Positions 24,503 through 33,560 of a DNA stretch of 48,930 nt are shown here, piece after piece. Positions within the stretch are counted from its first letter, which is position 1. Each line of letters begins with the position of its first letter. Below the pieces are notes generated by a model. It made no database searches. It was not told the DNA's origin and worked only from the letters and a program-made list of their open reading frames with translations. This DNA comes from SAR116 cluster bacterium AG-447-C21 (GTDB lineage Bacteria > Pseudomonadota > Alphaproteobacteria > Thalassobaculales > Thalassobaculaceae). Both the position numbers and the translations under genes were made by a program. The stretch is taken from assembly GCA_003212315.1 (NCBI GenBank), contig QCQB01000014.1, positions 1 to 48,930 on the forward strand, in the 5' to 3' direction.

Positions 24503-25204
24503 ATGGAAAAAAAGTCCTGCTTAGTCACTGGCGTGGGTTGGGGCACCGGAAATGCGATTGTTAGAAGATTTGCTAGTTCAGGTTACAATGTTGCAATGCT
24601 TGCTAGACGAGATGATAGATTAGCCGAGATGGCAAAAACGATCAATGGAGCATCTGCTTACCCGTGTGATGTTACAGATATCGATTCTTTTACGGCTACT
24701 GTAAAGGCAATAGAAAGTGATCTAGGCGCTCCGTCTGTTGTTATTCATAATGCGGTTGGAGGAAGCTGGGGCAGCTTTCTTGAGATAGACCCTGCTGATT
24801 TGGAGCGTAATTTTAAAGTGAATACAATGGCATTATTGCATTTAGCCCGCCTGACACTTCCTTCAATGATTGAAAAAGGTACAGGCAGTTTAATTTGCAC
24901 CGGGAATACATCTGCGCATCGGGGTAGGGCAAGATACGCAGGTTTTGCGCCGACTAAAGCTGCGCAACGCATTTTGGCCCAGTCAATAGCGCGGGATGCG
25001 GGGCCAAAAGGTATCCATGTCGCGTATGTTACTATCGATGCCGTGATAGATTTGCGTTGGACGCGGAAGCGAAGCCCTGAAAAGCCAGATGATTTTTTCA
25101 TTAAACCAGATGAAATAGCAGACGAGGTGTTTCATATAGCGCATCAACCCAAGGGCGCATGGAGTTTTGATATTGAAATAAGGCCTCATGCCGAAGTTTG
25201 GTAG
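24503..25204 (+). CDS. Atypical SDR family protein (Phe in place of catalytic Tyr)
   Basis: A 233-residue SDR fold protein: nucleotide-binding TGVGWGTGNAIVRRFASSGYNVAMLARR and HNAVGGSWGSF in place of NNAG. The active-site segment reads YAGFAPTKAAQRILAQSIARDAGPKGIHV, so the position four before the Lys is Phe and not Tyr. Related proteins with FAPxKAA are common, and their activity is unclear. The AGGAGA ribosome site supports the ATG. The hydratase-like gene follows 31 bp later, forming a two-gene rightward unit. Confidence 0.9.
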   Translation: MEKKSCLVTGVGWGTGNAIVRRFASSGYNVAMLARRDDRLAEMAKTINGASAYPCDVTDIDSFTATVKAIESDLGAPSVVIHNAVGGSWGSFLEIDPADLERNFKVNTMALLHLARLTLPSMIEKGTGSLICTGNTSAHRGRARYAGFAPTKAAQRILAQSIARDAGPKGIHVAYVTIDAVIDLRWTRKRSPEKPDDFFIKPDEIADEVFHIAHQPKGAWSFDIEIRPHAEVW

Positions 25205-25235
25205 ATGAATAAAAGATTATTGGAGGTATTAGAAA

Positions 25236-26006
25236 TTGATTGAAGCAGCTGATTTAATTTGGGAATGCTGGCATAGTGGGCGGACAATTTCAATGGTTCC
25301 AGAGCAACTAATTCCTGAAACGCGTCGAGAAGCCTACGCTATTCAATCTCATTATCTCTCTAAAACCGACTATCCTGGCTTTGGATGGAAAATCGCAGCT
25401 ACTAGTATTGCAGGTCAGCAACATATCGGTGTGACGGGACCCATTGCTGGGCGGTTGCTAAAAGAGCGTGTTTTTGGATCTAATTCTGTCCTGACATTTG
25501 GGGCCAATCGTATGGCGGTGGCAGAGCCTGAATTTGCGTTCAGAATGAAAAAGACATTATTTTCTAGAACTGAAAAATATTCTCAAAAAGAAGTAATGTC
25601 GGGGGTTGGTACATTACATCTGGCTATAGAAATTCCAAATTCAAGGCTAGAAGATTTTTCTGCTGTGGGTGATATACAATTAATTATAGATAACGCCTGT
25701 GCGCATGAATTTATAATAGGCTCGGCTGTAAATGATAATTGGTTGACGTTAGATTTATCGAAACATCACGTCGATATTTATTCGCAAGATGGACGCTGTA
25801 GCACTGGTAAAGGCTCCAATGTGTTGGGGGATCCTCGGATTGCATTAACGTGGCTCGTCAACGAACTATCAGAAAACGGCATAGACCTCACAGCCGGGGA
25901 GGTTGTCACAACCGGCACATGTGCTCCACCGCTGGCCATCCAAAATGGGGATCTAATAACAGCCGATTTTGGGTCTCTTGGAAAAATTGTAACAACGGTT
26001 AGATAA
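25236..26006 (+). CDS. 2-keto-4-pentenoate hydratase-like protein (MhpD/FAH superfamily)
   Basis: A 256-residue protein of the fumarylacetoacetase C-terminal superfamily. IQSHYLSKTDYPGFGWKIAATS, VAEPEFAFRM (metal-site Glu) and TLHLAIEIPNSRLEDF are typical of MhpD-like hydratases, which hydrate 2-hydroxypenta-2,4-dienoate to 4-hydroxy-2-oxopentanoate in meta-cleavage pathways. The start is TTG, fixed by GGAGG at 25222-25226. No aldolase (MhpE) or ring-cleavage enzyme is seen in the window, so it may be a decarboxylase or hydratase on another keto acid. Confidence 0.88.
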   Translation: MIEAADLIWECWHSGRTISMVPEQLIPETRREAYAIQSHYLSKTDYPGFGWKIAATSIAGQQHIGVTGPIAGRLLKERVFGSNSVLTFGANRMAVAEPEFAFRMKKTLFSRTEKYSQKEVMSGVGTLHLAIEIPNSRLEDFSAVGDIQLIIDNACAHEFIIGSAVNDNWLTLDLSKHHVDIYSQDGRCSTGKGSNVLGDPRIALTWLVNELSENGIDLTAGEVVTTGTCAPPLAIQNGDLITADFGSLGKIVTTVR

Positions 26007-26008
26007 GC

Positions 26009-26029
26009 AGATAACTAAAGTTCTTATCT
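26009..26029. terminator. Weak hairpin between converging genes
   Basis: AGATAA (26009-26014) pairs with TTATCT (26024-26029) over a 9-base loop, just after the stop of the hydratase-like gene and before the converging coiled-coil gene. The stem is AT-rich and short, so terminator function is weakly supported. Confidence 0.3.
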
Positions 26030-26061
26030 TTAAGTTCCGTAGGCTCGAAATGGACGAATTC

Positions 26062-26754
26062 CTAACCCAGGTTTTTACTGATAGACTTATCAAGTAAATC
26101 GCTTTTCTGCTCTGTGATTTTCTCATCACCATTTAATACTATATCGTTAGTGTCTTGTGGTTTTTGTTTCGACGTTTTTATTCTTTCTATAGTTTTCTGA
26201 AATGGATTATCAGACGTGACCGGATTATTTAAATAGCTAGAATGTCCGGCGAAATTTTCTTGTCCTTCTGTTTGCGGGGAAGAGGTTAATACTTCCATGA
26301 TGGGTTTTCGTATTTCTTTTTCTGGCTCTGTATTTTTGTAGGAGCCAAGTGCCTCATTATTATTAGTATAAAAATCGATTTCACTATTAGGTCGGTCTGA
26401 ATTGGTGGAAGTAGGATCATATGATTTTAAGGGGATAACGTCTGATACCTCATCTCTTATTTTTTTGATTACTGTTTCTTCATAAAATTCCGCGCCTTTT
26501 TGGGCAGAAATAATTTCGGCAGCCTTTTTTAGTAGAAAACTATTCCGGGACTCTGCCTTGGTATCATCAGCTTTATATTTTATTTCTAAAAACTCCGTTA
26601 ATTTTATCAAGTGGGTTTCAAATTTATCGCGTTGACTTTTTATCTCTTCCACTAACTCGTCTTTATCTCTTATTCTTTGTTCCAAAGCGGCCACTTTAAG
26701 CCTTAGTCTCTCTATAAGTTCCTGCGGGTGAATTTGATCACGTTCAGTTGTCAT
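26062..26754 (-). CDS. Hypothetical coiled-coil protein
   Basis: A 230-residue charged protein with no recognised domain. Residues about 8-60 form a heptad-type coiled coil (ELIERLRLKVAALEQRIRDK...LVEEIKSQRDKFETHLIKLTEFLEIKYK). The remainder is polar and probably disordered, with many Thr/Ser/Asn/Lys. No signal peptide or TM segment is seen. GGTAAAAAA precedes the ATG. The gene lies upstream of neither a clear operon partner nor a known family; the SDR at 26822 is 67 bp away on the same strand. A scaffold or cytoskeletal role is possible but not shown. Confidence 0.7.
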   Translation of the reverse strand: MTTERDQIHPQELIERLRLKVAALEQRIRDKDELVEEIKSQRDKFETHLIKLTEFLEIKYKADDTKAESRNSFLLKKAAEIISAQKGAEFYEETVIKKIRDEVSDVIPLKSYDPTSTNSDRPNSEIDFYTNNNEALGSYKNTEPEKEIRKPIMEVLTSSPQTEGQENFAGHSSYLNNPVTSDNPFQKTIERIKTSKQKPQDTNDIVLNGDEKITEQKSDLLDKSISKNLG

Positions 26755-26821
26755 TTTTTTACCTGTCGAAATAGGGCTTTCCGGTCTTATTTACCTAATC
26801 ACCCTTAGTATGGCAGATTTT

Positions 26822-27586
26822 TTAAATGGGGGGAATAAATGCCGCTTGGGTGCCACCATCTACTGGAATTGTAGTCCCCGTTACATAGGAAGAATTATCG
26901 TCTAATAGAAATTTAATCACTTTAACAATATCATCGGGATTAGAGATTCTCCCTAATGGCGATGGTCCCGATGGTCGCCAATTTCCTTGCTTATCAGGAG
27001 AACTTTGCTCTCTCACCATTGGGGTATCAACTGTGCCCGGAGCTATTGCATTAACTAATATATTATCTTTTGCACATTCGACCGCCAGAACACGGGTAAG
27101 TTGGCTTACGGCCGCTTTAGAAGCGGAGTATGCTCCACTATTAATCTTAGGTCTCAATGCCGAAACGGATGATAGCAATACTATTCTGGCAGTACCTGAG
27201 TTCTTGGAAGCATTCTTAAGCATTGGCATTGACTGAGATACTGATAACCATAAACCTCTAACATTGACATTAAATATTAAATCAAAATCTTTTATGGACA
27301 TTTGAGAGAGCTCTCCCAATCTTAAAATGCCAGCGCAAGCAATTAATGCATCTATAGATTGAGCTTCTTTCTGAATTATATTCATACTTTTATAAACCTC
27401 GTCCTCACTTGCCAGATCGCAAACTAGCGGTTTAAAAAGTTGGTTATTTGTTAGCTCTCCCAAGGCGTCGTTATTTTCATATTTAATGTCTATGCCAAAT
27501 ACCTTCCAACCCTCTTTTACAAGGTGCTTAGACGTTTCCAAACCTATTCCGGAGGATGCTCCTGTGACTATTGCCGACTTAATCAA
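26822..27586 (-). CDS. SDR family oxidoreductase
   Basis: A 254-residue classical SDR: IVTGASSGIGLETSKHLVKEGWKVFGIDI, CAGILRLGELSQMS, VLLSSVSALRP, YSASKAAVSQL with the Tyr-Lys pair, APGTVDTPM and YVTGTTIPVDGGTQA. The start is TTG, strongly supported by AGGAGGT five bases upstream. It lies 22 bp upstream of nothing on the same strand except uvrB, which ends before it; the two are separate in function. The substrate is unknown. Confidence 0.92.
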   Translation of the reverse strand: MIKSAIVTGASSGIGLETSKHLVKEGWKVFGIDIKYENNDALGELTNNQLFKPLVCDLASEDEVYKSMNIIQKEAQSIDALIACAGILRLGELSQMSIKDFDLIFNVNVRGLWLSVSQSMPMLKNASKNSGTARIVLLSSVSALRPKINSGAYSASKAAVSQLTRVLAVECAKDNILVNAIAPGTVDTPMVREQSSPDKQGNWRPSGPSPLGRISNPDDIVKVIKFLLDDNSSYVTGTTIPVDGGTQAAFIPPI

Positions 27587-27608
27587 ATTTACCTCCTAGT
27601 CCTTGCAT

Positions 27609-29840
27609 TCAGCGCCTACCGCGGCGTTTTTTATTAGAAGTTTTGTTTTTATCCTCTGAAGATAGTTTGCCAGAGGACTTAAGTCGTATCACAGCGCCTT
27701 TTGGGAGCGGTTTTCCTTCTACTGTCATCCCAAGATCAGCAGCTTCCAGCCGTTTAATTTCATCTCTTAGTCTAGCCGCTTCTTCAAACTCAAGGTTAGC
27801 TGCCGCGTCTTTCATTCTTGTTTCCAGTTCGCTCACAATCGATTTGAGGTCCTTCCCGACCAGATTACCCTCGGCCCCAGCATCTATTGTGACTCGATCT
27901 CCCCGTTCATAAACACTCTCTAAGATATCTCCTATGTTTTTCTTAATAGATTCGGGTGTAATGCCATTCTCTACATTATACTCAGTTTGACGAGATCTGC
28001 GACGGTTTGTCTCATCGATTGCGTATTGTAAACTGCCAGTCATTTTGTCGGCATATAGCAGTACCCGTCCTTCTACATTACGGGCGGCCCTTCCAATAGT
28101 TTGAATTAGGGACGTACGTGATCTAAGGTAACCCTCCTTATCAGCATCTAATATTGCAACTAAAGCACACTCCGGGATATCCAGCCCTTCTCTAAGAAGA
28201 TTGATCCCTATTAATACATCGAAGACACCCATCCTAAGATCACGTATTATTTCAATTCTCTCTAAAGTGTCGACATCCGAATGAATATAACGCACCTTCA
28301 GGTTTGCTTCAGACATATATTCGGTTAGGTCTTCCGCCATACGTTTGGTCAGCGTTGTTATAAGAACTCTTTGTCCCCTGGCTGCGCATTCTTGGCACTC
28401 TGAGATGACATCGTCAACTTGTGTGTCAGTTGGCCGAATAATACATTCTGGGTCAATCAAGCCGGTTGGCCTGACAAGTTGTTCGGTAAATACCCCTCCT
28501 GTCCTTTCTAATTCCCAAGGCCCTGGCGTGGCCGAGACGAAAACAGTCTGCGGCCGCATACTTTCCCATTCTTCAAATTTTAATGGTCTATTATCAAGGC
28601 ATGAAGGTAATCGGAATCCGTATTCTGACAGAGTGGATTTCCTGGCGAAGTCGCCTTTATACATAGCTCCGAGTTGTGGGACGGTCACGTGGCTTTCATC
28701 GACTATCAGCATGGCATTTTCGGGCAGGTATTCAAAAAGTGTCGGAGGTGCTTCACCTGCGTTCCGACCCGATAGATAACGGGAATAATTTTCAATTCCA
28801 GCACAAGAGCCAGTAGCCTCCATCATTTCCATGTCAAATGTAGTACGTTGCTCGAGACGCTGAGCCTCCAAGAGTTTACCGTTTTCATATAAAACAGATA
28901 ATTGTTGTTTCAATTCAACTTTGATTTCTTGAATTGCTTGGGTGAGTGTTGGCTTTGGAGTTACGTAATGTGAGTTTGCAAAAACACGCACTTGCTCCAA
29001 ACTACTTGTACTCTGTCCTGTCAAAGGATCAAATTCCTGGATACTTTCTAACTCTTCTCCGAAAAATGATAGACGCCAAGCTCTATCCTCAAGGTGAGCT
29101 GGAAATATCTCTAACGAGTCCCCTCGCACACGAAATGATCCGCGTTGAAAAGCAGTGTCGTTCCGACGATATTGTAATTCAACCAATCGCCGCATCAATT
29201 TTTGAAGGTCTATTTCCATCCCAGATTTTAAAATGATGGTCATATTTCCATAAGTTTCCACAGCCCCAATACCATAAATACAAGAGACAGAGGCCACGAT
29301 TATAACGTCTTCACGTTCAAGTAGTGCACGTGTAGCGGAGTGCCGCATTCTATCAATTTGTTCGTTAATGGATGCTTCTTTTTCAACATACGTGTCTGTT
29401 CGGGGCACGTATGCTTCTGGTAGATAATAATCGTAGTATGATACGAAGTATTCAACTGCATTGTTGGGAAAAAAGGCTTTCATTTCTCCATATAGCTGGG
29501 CTGCAAGTGTTTTGTTTGGCGCCAAGATTAGTGTTGGTCTTCGTACTTCTTGGATTACATGGGCAATGGTAAAGGTTTTTCCCGAGCCTGTAACCCCTAG
29601 TAATACTTGGTCCCAATCGCCTTGCAACAGTCCATTTGTTAATTCGGGTATCGCAATTGGCTGATCCCCTGCTGGGGCAAACTCGGAAATGATCTGAAAC
29701 GGTTTACCTGCGTCCTGCTCAGCTACAGAAGATTTTAAATTTGGCGCTTGAGAGCCCAACAACAACGTTAGATGTTTGTCTTGCCTTCGGGCTTGATTCT
29801 CTGCTGCGGTATCAGGGCGGTTTATAGTATTCTGGGTCAT
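27609..29840 (-). CDS. uvrB: Excinuclease ABC subunit B
   Basis: UvrB, the damage-verification helicase of nucleotide excision repair. It has 743 residues, longer than E. coli (673) through an N-terminal extension of about 45 residues and a basic C-tail ([11 protein letters not shown]). Walker A is [15 protein letters not shown], the beta-hairpin [40 protein letters not shown] is intact, the DEAD-like box is LIVDESHVT, motif VI is QTIGRAARN, and the C-terminal UVR domain is [25 protein letters not shown]. No obvious alphaproteobacterial LexA box (GTTC-N7-GTTC) was found upstream. UvrC is 3.7 kb away in the same window. Confidence 0.98.
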   Translation of the reverse strand: MTQNTINRPDTAAENQARRQDKHLTLLLGSQAPNLKSSVAEQDAGKPFQIISEFAPAGDQPIAIPELTNGLLQGDWDQVLLGVTGSGKTFTIAHVIQEVRRPTLILAPNKTLAAQLYGEMKAFFPNNAVEYFVSYYDYYLPEAYVPRTDTYVEKEASINEQIDRMRHSATRALLEREDVIIVASVSCIYGIGAVETYGNMTIILKSGMEIDLQKLMRRLVELQYRRNDTAFQRGSFRVRGDSLEIFPAHLEDRAWRLSFFGEELESIQEFDPLTGQSTSSLEQVRVFANSHYVTPKPTLTQAIQEIKVELKQQLSVLYENGKLLEAQRLEQRTTFDMEMMEATGSCAGIENYSRYLSGRNAGEAPPTLFEYLPENAMLIVDESHVTVPQLGAMYKGDFARKSTLSEYGFRLPSCLDNRPLKFEEWESMRPQTVFVSATPGPWELERTGGVFTEQLVRPTGLIDPECIIRPTDTQVDDVISECQECAARGQRVLITTLTKRMAEDLTEYMSEANLKVRYIHSDVDTLERIEIIRDLRMGVFDVLIGINLLREGLDIPECALVAILDADKEGYLRSRTSLIQTIGRAARNVEGRVLLYADKMTGSLQYAIDETNRRRSRQTEYNVENGITPESIKKNIGDILESVYERGDRVTIDAGAEGNLVGKDLKSIVSELETRMKDAAANLEFEEAARLRDEIKRLEAADLGMTVEGKPLPKGAVIRLKSSGKLSSEDKNKTSNKKRRGRR

Positions 29841-30025
29841 CTAGATAAGTCCGCTATAGCCGGGGTCGAGTAACGCTGAACTTCAATGAAAAAACAGATT
29901 TCATATTACCACGCACCTATATGTTGGGTGGTAAACCCATGTTGCTGATTCTACGACTATCAAGTAGATTTATGTTTTAAGTTTTCAATAAAAACTCAAA
30001 ATAAAACTCTACCAAAAGGGTGCAA

Positions 30026-30979
30026 ATGTCGAGAGAAATAAGTTTTAAATACAAACCGCCGTTAAAGTTTCAAGATCAGTTTGTAACAGCGACTGGTGAG
30101 GTGCGAGCGACAGTCGAATTTAGAACGTTTGATACACTTTGGTTCAATACAGGAACTCTTTGTAATTTAGCATGTAGTAACTGCTATATAGAGTCATCAC
30201 CGTTAAACGATAGTCTAGTATACATATCAATTGATGAAGTGAGTAATTATCTCGATGAATTAGATGAATTACAGTTAGATCCTCCGCAGATTGCGTTTAC
30301 GGGTGGAGAGCCATTTATGAATCCAGACTTTCTTAAAATCTTGGATGAATGTTTATCACGCGATTTTCGCATATTGGTCTTGACCAATGCAATGAAACCT
30401 ATGCAGCACAAGAAAACAGAACTGAAACAACTCAAAGATCGATACCCAGGGTCAGAGTTAGTATTGAGAGTTTCAATAGATCATTATGACCAGTCTGTAC
30501 ATGAGGCGGAGAGAGGTCCTAAATCGTGGCGGCCAATGATTGATGGTGTTAACTGGCTGAGAGATAATAAATTTACCATAAAAATAGCGGGACGCAGCCT
30601 GGCCAAGGAGACCTCTGAGGAATGCAGAATGGGCTACGGTCGATTATTCCAAGAGTTGGAATTGAAATTAAACCCAGACGACCCTGACGATTTAGTTATT
30701 TTTCCAGAGATGGATCCATTAACGGATGTTCCTGAAATAACAGAAAAATGCTGGAATATTCTCTCCGTGTCACCCGACGCTCAAATGTGTGCGAGTTCTC
30801 GAATGGTTATTAAGCGAAAGGGCGCTGCTCATCCAACCGTTGTGTCCTGTACTTTATTGCCATATGACCCGGGGTTTGAATTAGGAAGATTCTTAAAGGA
30901 CTCTGTTGGGAAAACTCACCTAAATCACCCACACTGCGCACAGTTTTGTGTGCTCGGCGGTGCTTCCTGCAGCAGTTAA
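30026..30979 (+). CDS. Radical SAM protein with C-terminal Cys-rich (SPASM/twitch-like) region
   Basis: About 317 residues. The 4Fe-4S/SAM site is CNLACSNC (C46, C50, C53 from this start), followed by IAFTGGEPFMNPDF, the GGEP motif. The C-terminal third has six Cys (C242, C255, C275, C304, C308, C315), which could hold an auxiliary cluster. The ATG at 30026 is preferred to a GTG six bases upstream because of AAAAGGG just before. The family is widespread in proteobacteria but its product is not known to me. It converges on a phosphoesterase gene with 8 bp between. Target could be a peptide or small molecule. Confidence 0.9.
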   Translation: MSREISFKYKPPLKFQDQFVTATGEVRATVEFRTFDTLWFNTGTLCNLACSNCYIESSPLNDSLVYISIDEVSNYLDELDELQLDPPQIAFTGGEPFMNPDFLKILDECLSRDFRILVLTNAMKPMQHKKTELKQLKDRYPGSELVLRVSIDHYDQSVHEAERGPKSWRPMIDGVNWLRDNKFTIKIAGRSLAKETSEECRMGYGRLFQELELKLNPDDPDDLVIFPEMDPLTDVPEITEKCWNILSVSPDAQMCASSRMVIKRKGAAHPTVVSCTLLPYDPGFELGRFLKDSVGKTHLNHPHCAQFCVLGGASCSS

Positions 30980-30987
30980 TACGCCTG

Positions 30988-31827
30988 TCAGGAAATATTA
31001 GAGGCACGTGGTTCTGGCCACTCTGTACCTTTTTGTCTTATTGGGAGGGTCCATTGCCAATGCTCATTGCCGAATATAGCGATATTAATTTGGTCTTTAA
31101 TGGTAATCTCGGTCCAGGCTTCGCACGGCTTTCCATTTGAGAAAAAACTTTCTATCAAAGAAGGAAGGGTGATGTGGTGGACGCCGTGTAATGTCGAAAG
31201 GCGTGGCCAATGAATATGTCCACCTATAGTCATCTTCACGTTTGGATCTTTTTGGATAATATCAAGAACAGTGTTTGCATAAGGCAGAGACGCTGCCCAG
31301 GGGTTATTAGCAAACCAAAAGTTTCCTGATAGATCACCAGAAAATTGTGGAACGTGACAAAAAATTATGGCGGGTTTATCGTTCTTTTTTAAATCCTTTT
31401 GTAACCAAGTTATGGACTCTTGATCGTCGTCAAAGCCAGTCTCAGGGCTGTATTTTGCGTTTGGACACCAAAAAACCAAATGCCATCCGCATAAGACCAA
31501 GCTCCTGCTTCTCAGGTTTGAGCTTAAAAGTTTTTCATTTTCTTCCACAGAAAGGAAGTGAGTATCGTGGTTTCCGACAAGATGCTCTTTTTGACATTTG
31601 ATTTTCGAGAATCGTTCTGCAACGTCGTTCATTAAACGAAAGTCGGTTGCATGGTCTAGATCATTTATTCTATCTCCCAAATCAATAATTAGCTGGGCGT
31701 CAGAATTATTAGCGGTTGTAACGAATTCATCTAGGAGCATTAATGATGCCTGGCTTTGTTTTGTTCTAACAGGAATTCCATGGTGGATATCTGTTATGAT
31801 AAGAAGCTTTAAGAGGTCACAAGACAT
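30988..31827 (-). CDS. Calcineurin-like metallophosphoesterase
   Basis: A 279-residue phosphoesterase with the complete dimetal site: TDIHHG (D-x-H), DLGDRIND, GNHDTH, FCHVPQFSG and GGHIHWP (GHxH). Substrates could be nucleotides, cyclic nucleotides or phospholipids; the sequence does not say. AAAGG lies 8 bases upstream of the ATG. It converges with the radical SAM gene, and folB is 57 bp upstream on the same strand. Confidence 0.92.
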   Translation of the reverse strand: MSCDLLKLLIITDIHHGIPVRTKQSQASLMLLDEFVTTANNSDAQLIIDLGDRINDLDHATDFRLMNDVAERFSKIKCQKEHLVGNHDTHFLSVEENEKLLSSNLRSRSLVLCGWHLVFWCPNAKYSPETGFDDDQESITWLQKDLKKNDKPAIIFCHVPQFSGDLSGNFWFANNPWAASLPYANTVLDIIQKDPNVKMTIGGHIHWPRLSTLHGVHHITLPSLIESFFSNGKPCEAWTEITIKDQINIAIFGNEHWQWTLPIRQKGTEWPEPRASNIS

Positions 31828-31884
31828 GACAAATACCTTTTATTGTATATTCATTAATAAATATAGGTTTGAAGTAAGGCTGAA

Positions 31885-32247
31885 TTAATTACAATACTCC
31901 ATCTCAACCCCCACGCCGCGACAGTCTGGATACACATCAGGTTTTTTGGTGCTTACTATAGCCCTTTGAACACCCGGTTGAACAGCGACTATTTCAAGGA
32001 TCGAACGGCATAGGGTTTCTTGAAGATTGAAATGGCGGGTTTCCGTTAATTTACTTATTTCTTTTCGCAAGAAATCATAATCGACCGCATTATCGATAGT
32101 GTCGCTATTTCCCGATGATGCCTCAGCAACAAATAGTTCTATGTTTATAACTATGCGTTGTGGACCAGTTTTTTCGAATTCATGAATGCCAATATTGATA
32201 TCAACCTCGTAATCTTCGAGAAAAACTTTAGTAGAGACGACGCCCAT
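31885..32247 (-). CDS. folB: Dihydroneopterin aldolase-type protein
   Basis: FolB fold: TKVFLEDYEVDINIGIHEFEKTGPQRIVINIELFV, VDYDFLRKEISKLTETRHFNLQETLCRSILEIV and the closing STKKPDVYPDCRGVGVEMEY. In E. coli-type FolB the key residues are the Glu of GxxxxE and a Lys (STKKPD here), both present. It cleaves 7,8-dihydroneopterin in folate synthesis. I start at the ATG at 32247 (about 120 residues, normal length); a longer frame from 32394 would overlap the SDR gene by 125 bases and add a hydrophobic, non-family segment. The pteridine-reductase-like SDR lies 22 bp upstream, so the pair is a pterin operon. Confidence 0.92.
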   Translation of the reverse strand: MGVVSTKVFLEDYEVDINIGIHEFEKTGPQRIVINIELFVAEASSGNSDTIDNAVDYDFLRKEISKLTETRHFNLQETLCRSILEIVAVQPGVQRAIVSTKKPDVYPDCRGVGVEMEYCN

Positions 32248-32269
32248 TGAACTATTATCCTTTTTTTCT

Positions 32270-33043
32270 TTAATCAATAAAGGCAACATCACGCGCCAGT
32301 TTTTGGAGGCGTTGTCCACCGTCAATAGTAATAACATTTCCATTGATTGAGCTACTATTAAGAATAAACAAAACTGAACGAGTAATATCCTCAACCGTTG
32401 AAACCTGTCCCATTGGACTCATTGTTTGTCCTTTAATAAAACTAGCCTCTCCCTGATTGCCACTTTCTAATGTAATACCAGGAGCGATGCCGTTGACCCT
32501 TACTTTTGGGGCTAGCGCCATCGCCAATGCTGATGTGGCTCCTTGTAATGCAACCTTGCTGATGGTGTAGGACAAATAGTCAGGATTTATTGCATATATT
32601 TTATTATCAAGAATATTAATAACGCAACCGTTTGTATCTTTGCTTAATGAATTAGCAAAGACCTTGCTCAAAATGATTGGGCTTCTAACATTAACTGCGA
32701 AATGTTCGTCTAAACTCTTCTCTGTAATGGTTTCAACGGTATCATATTCGAATAACGAAGCGTTATTTATCAGCGCTATTAGAGGCGCTGGACCATTTTC
32801 CACTTTTCTAATTAAACGCTCTGCTGCCCCCCGTTCAGATAAATCCTGAGTTATCACCACCCCATTACCATTATCAGCTTTAATCTCCTGAAGTACCTCG
32901 GACGCTTGGTCAGAGGATTTGTGACAATGTATGTACACGAACCAACCATCCGCTGCTAAAGCTTTTGCAATACCAGCCCCAATGCGTCGTCCACCACCGG
33001 TCACCAAGGCAGCTCTTTGGCTTAATTTTTTCACCGACAGCAT
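32270..33043 (-). CDS. Pteridine reductase-like SDR (FolM-type)
   Basis: SDR of about 257 residues. The TGGGRRIGAGIAKAL nucleotide site has the double Arg of pteridine reductases and FolM, and it is followed by NNASLFEYDTVE, INILDNKIYAINPDYLSYTISKVALQ with the Tyr-Lys pair, and NGIAPG. Adjacent folB supports reduction of dihydropterin or dihydrofolate. The start is uncertain: ATG at 33043 sits directly on GGAG, so a GTG nine bases later (33034) may be the real start. Upstream of it is the AT-rich non-coding region 33050-33596. Confidence 0.85.
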   Translation of the reverse strand: MLSVKKLSQRAALVTGGGRRIGAGIAKALAADGWFVYIHCHKSSDQASEVLQEIKADNGNGVVITQDLSERGAAERLIRKVENGPAPLIALINNASLFEYDTVETITEKSLDEHFAVNVRSPIILSKVFANSLSKDTNGCVINILDNKIYAINPDYLSYTISKVALQGATSALAMALAPKVRVNGIAPGITLESGNQGEASFIKGQTMSPMGQVSTVEDITRSVLFILNSSSINGNVITIDGGQRLQKLARDVAFID

Positions 33044-33259
33044 CTCCAATAAATCTGTACAAGTCGATCTTAATCAAATTTGGAGGTAGTTGAAAGAACG
33101 ATTAGTGTGTTAATCGAGCTTGCCAACATAAAGTGACAACGGAATTGAAATCTGCATCGTCTGTTTTTTTTTATATCACTTAATAAAAAATACTATCTCC
33201 TTTTATCTTCATTTTTAGTGATAAAAGCACATTTTTACTATATATATAGGAAAGTTTAC

Positions 33260-33560
33260 CGCTTAATTATGCACAGAAGAATATAACGACCAAATCTTTA
33301 TTATAAATTTATTCGGTTTGTATTAAAAAAAAATAAATAAAATATAAATTACTTAAACTATAATAAAAACAATAGTTTATAATATTTGCCTATATTTTAA
33401 CCATTTTGTAAATTTAATAGGGAGTCTGCCAATATAAAGCTACTCAACAGTCCTTACCCACAGCCTTTTCCACAGGCTCAGTGGATTATTGTTATTTTGA
33501 CAAAATTAGTTGGTTGACCTGGGACAGACACTTCACGAAATTAGGTGTGTATAGAATAAT
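33260..33560. other. Candidate replication origin: DnaA-box-like cluster next to an AT-rich element
   Basis: The longest gene-free stretch (33050-33596). Bases 33301-33420 contain only 15 G or C in 120 (12.5%), which could be a DNA-unwinding element. Around it are DnaA-box-like sequences: TTATGCACA (33267-33275, consensus TTWTNCACA), TTACCCACA (33454-33462, one mismatch), TTTTCCACA (33466-33474, consensus), and reverse-oriented TAATCCACT (33480-33488) and CTATACACA (33546-33554). The two central boxes are 12 bases apart. Genes diverge from this point (folB/SDR leftward, uvrC rightward). Promoters of uvrC and the SDR must also be here. Confidence 0.45.
33301..33420. other. Extremely AT-rich element (12.5% GC)
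   Basis: Counted 15 G/C bases in 120, with A-tracts and no reading frame of note. A TTAA-N7-GTAA sequence at its right end resembles a CtrA box with one mismatch. It may be the unwinding element of an origin or simply a divergent promoter region. Confidence 0.7.

Noticed and set aside
29841-30025. LexA (SOS) box upstream of uvrB
   Set aside because: I looked for GTTC-N7-GTTC on both strands and found no match; GAAC-N7-AAAA is too poor.
32248-32394. Longer FolB from 32394 with a hydrophobic N-terminus
   Set aside because: It would overlap the SDR coding region by 125 bases, and the extra residues are a shadow frame of that gene.
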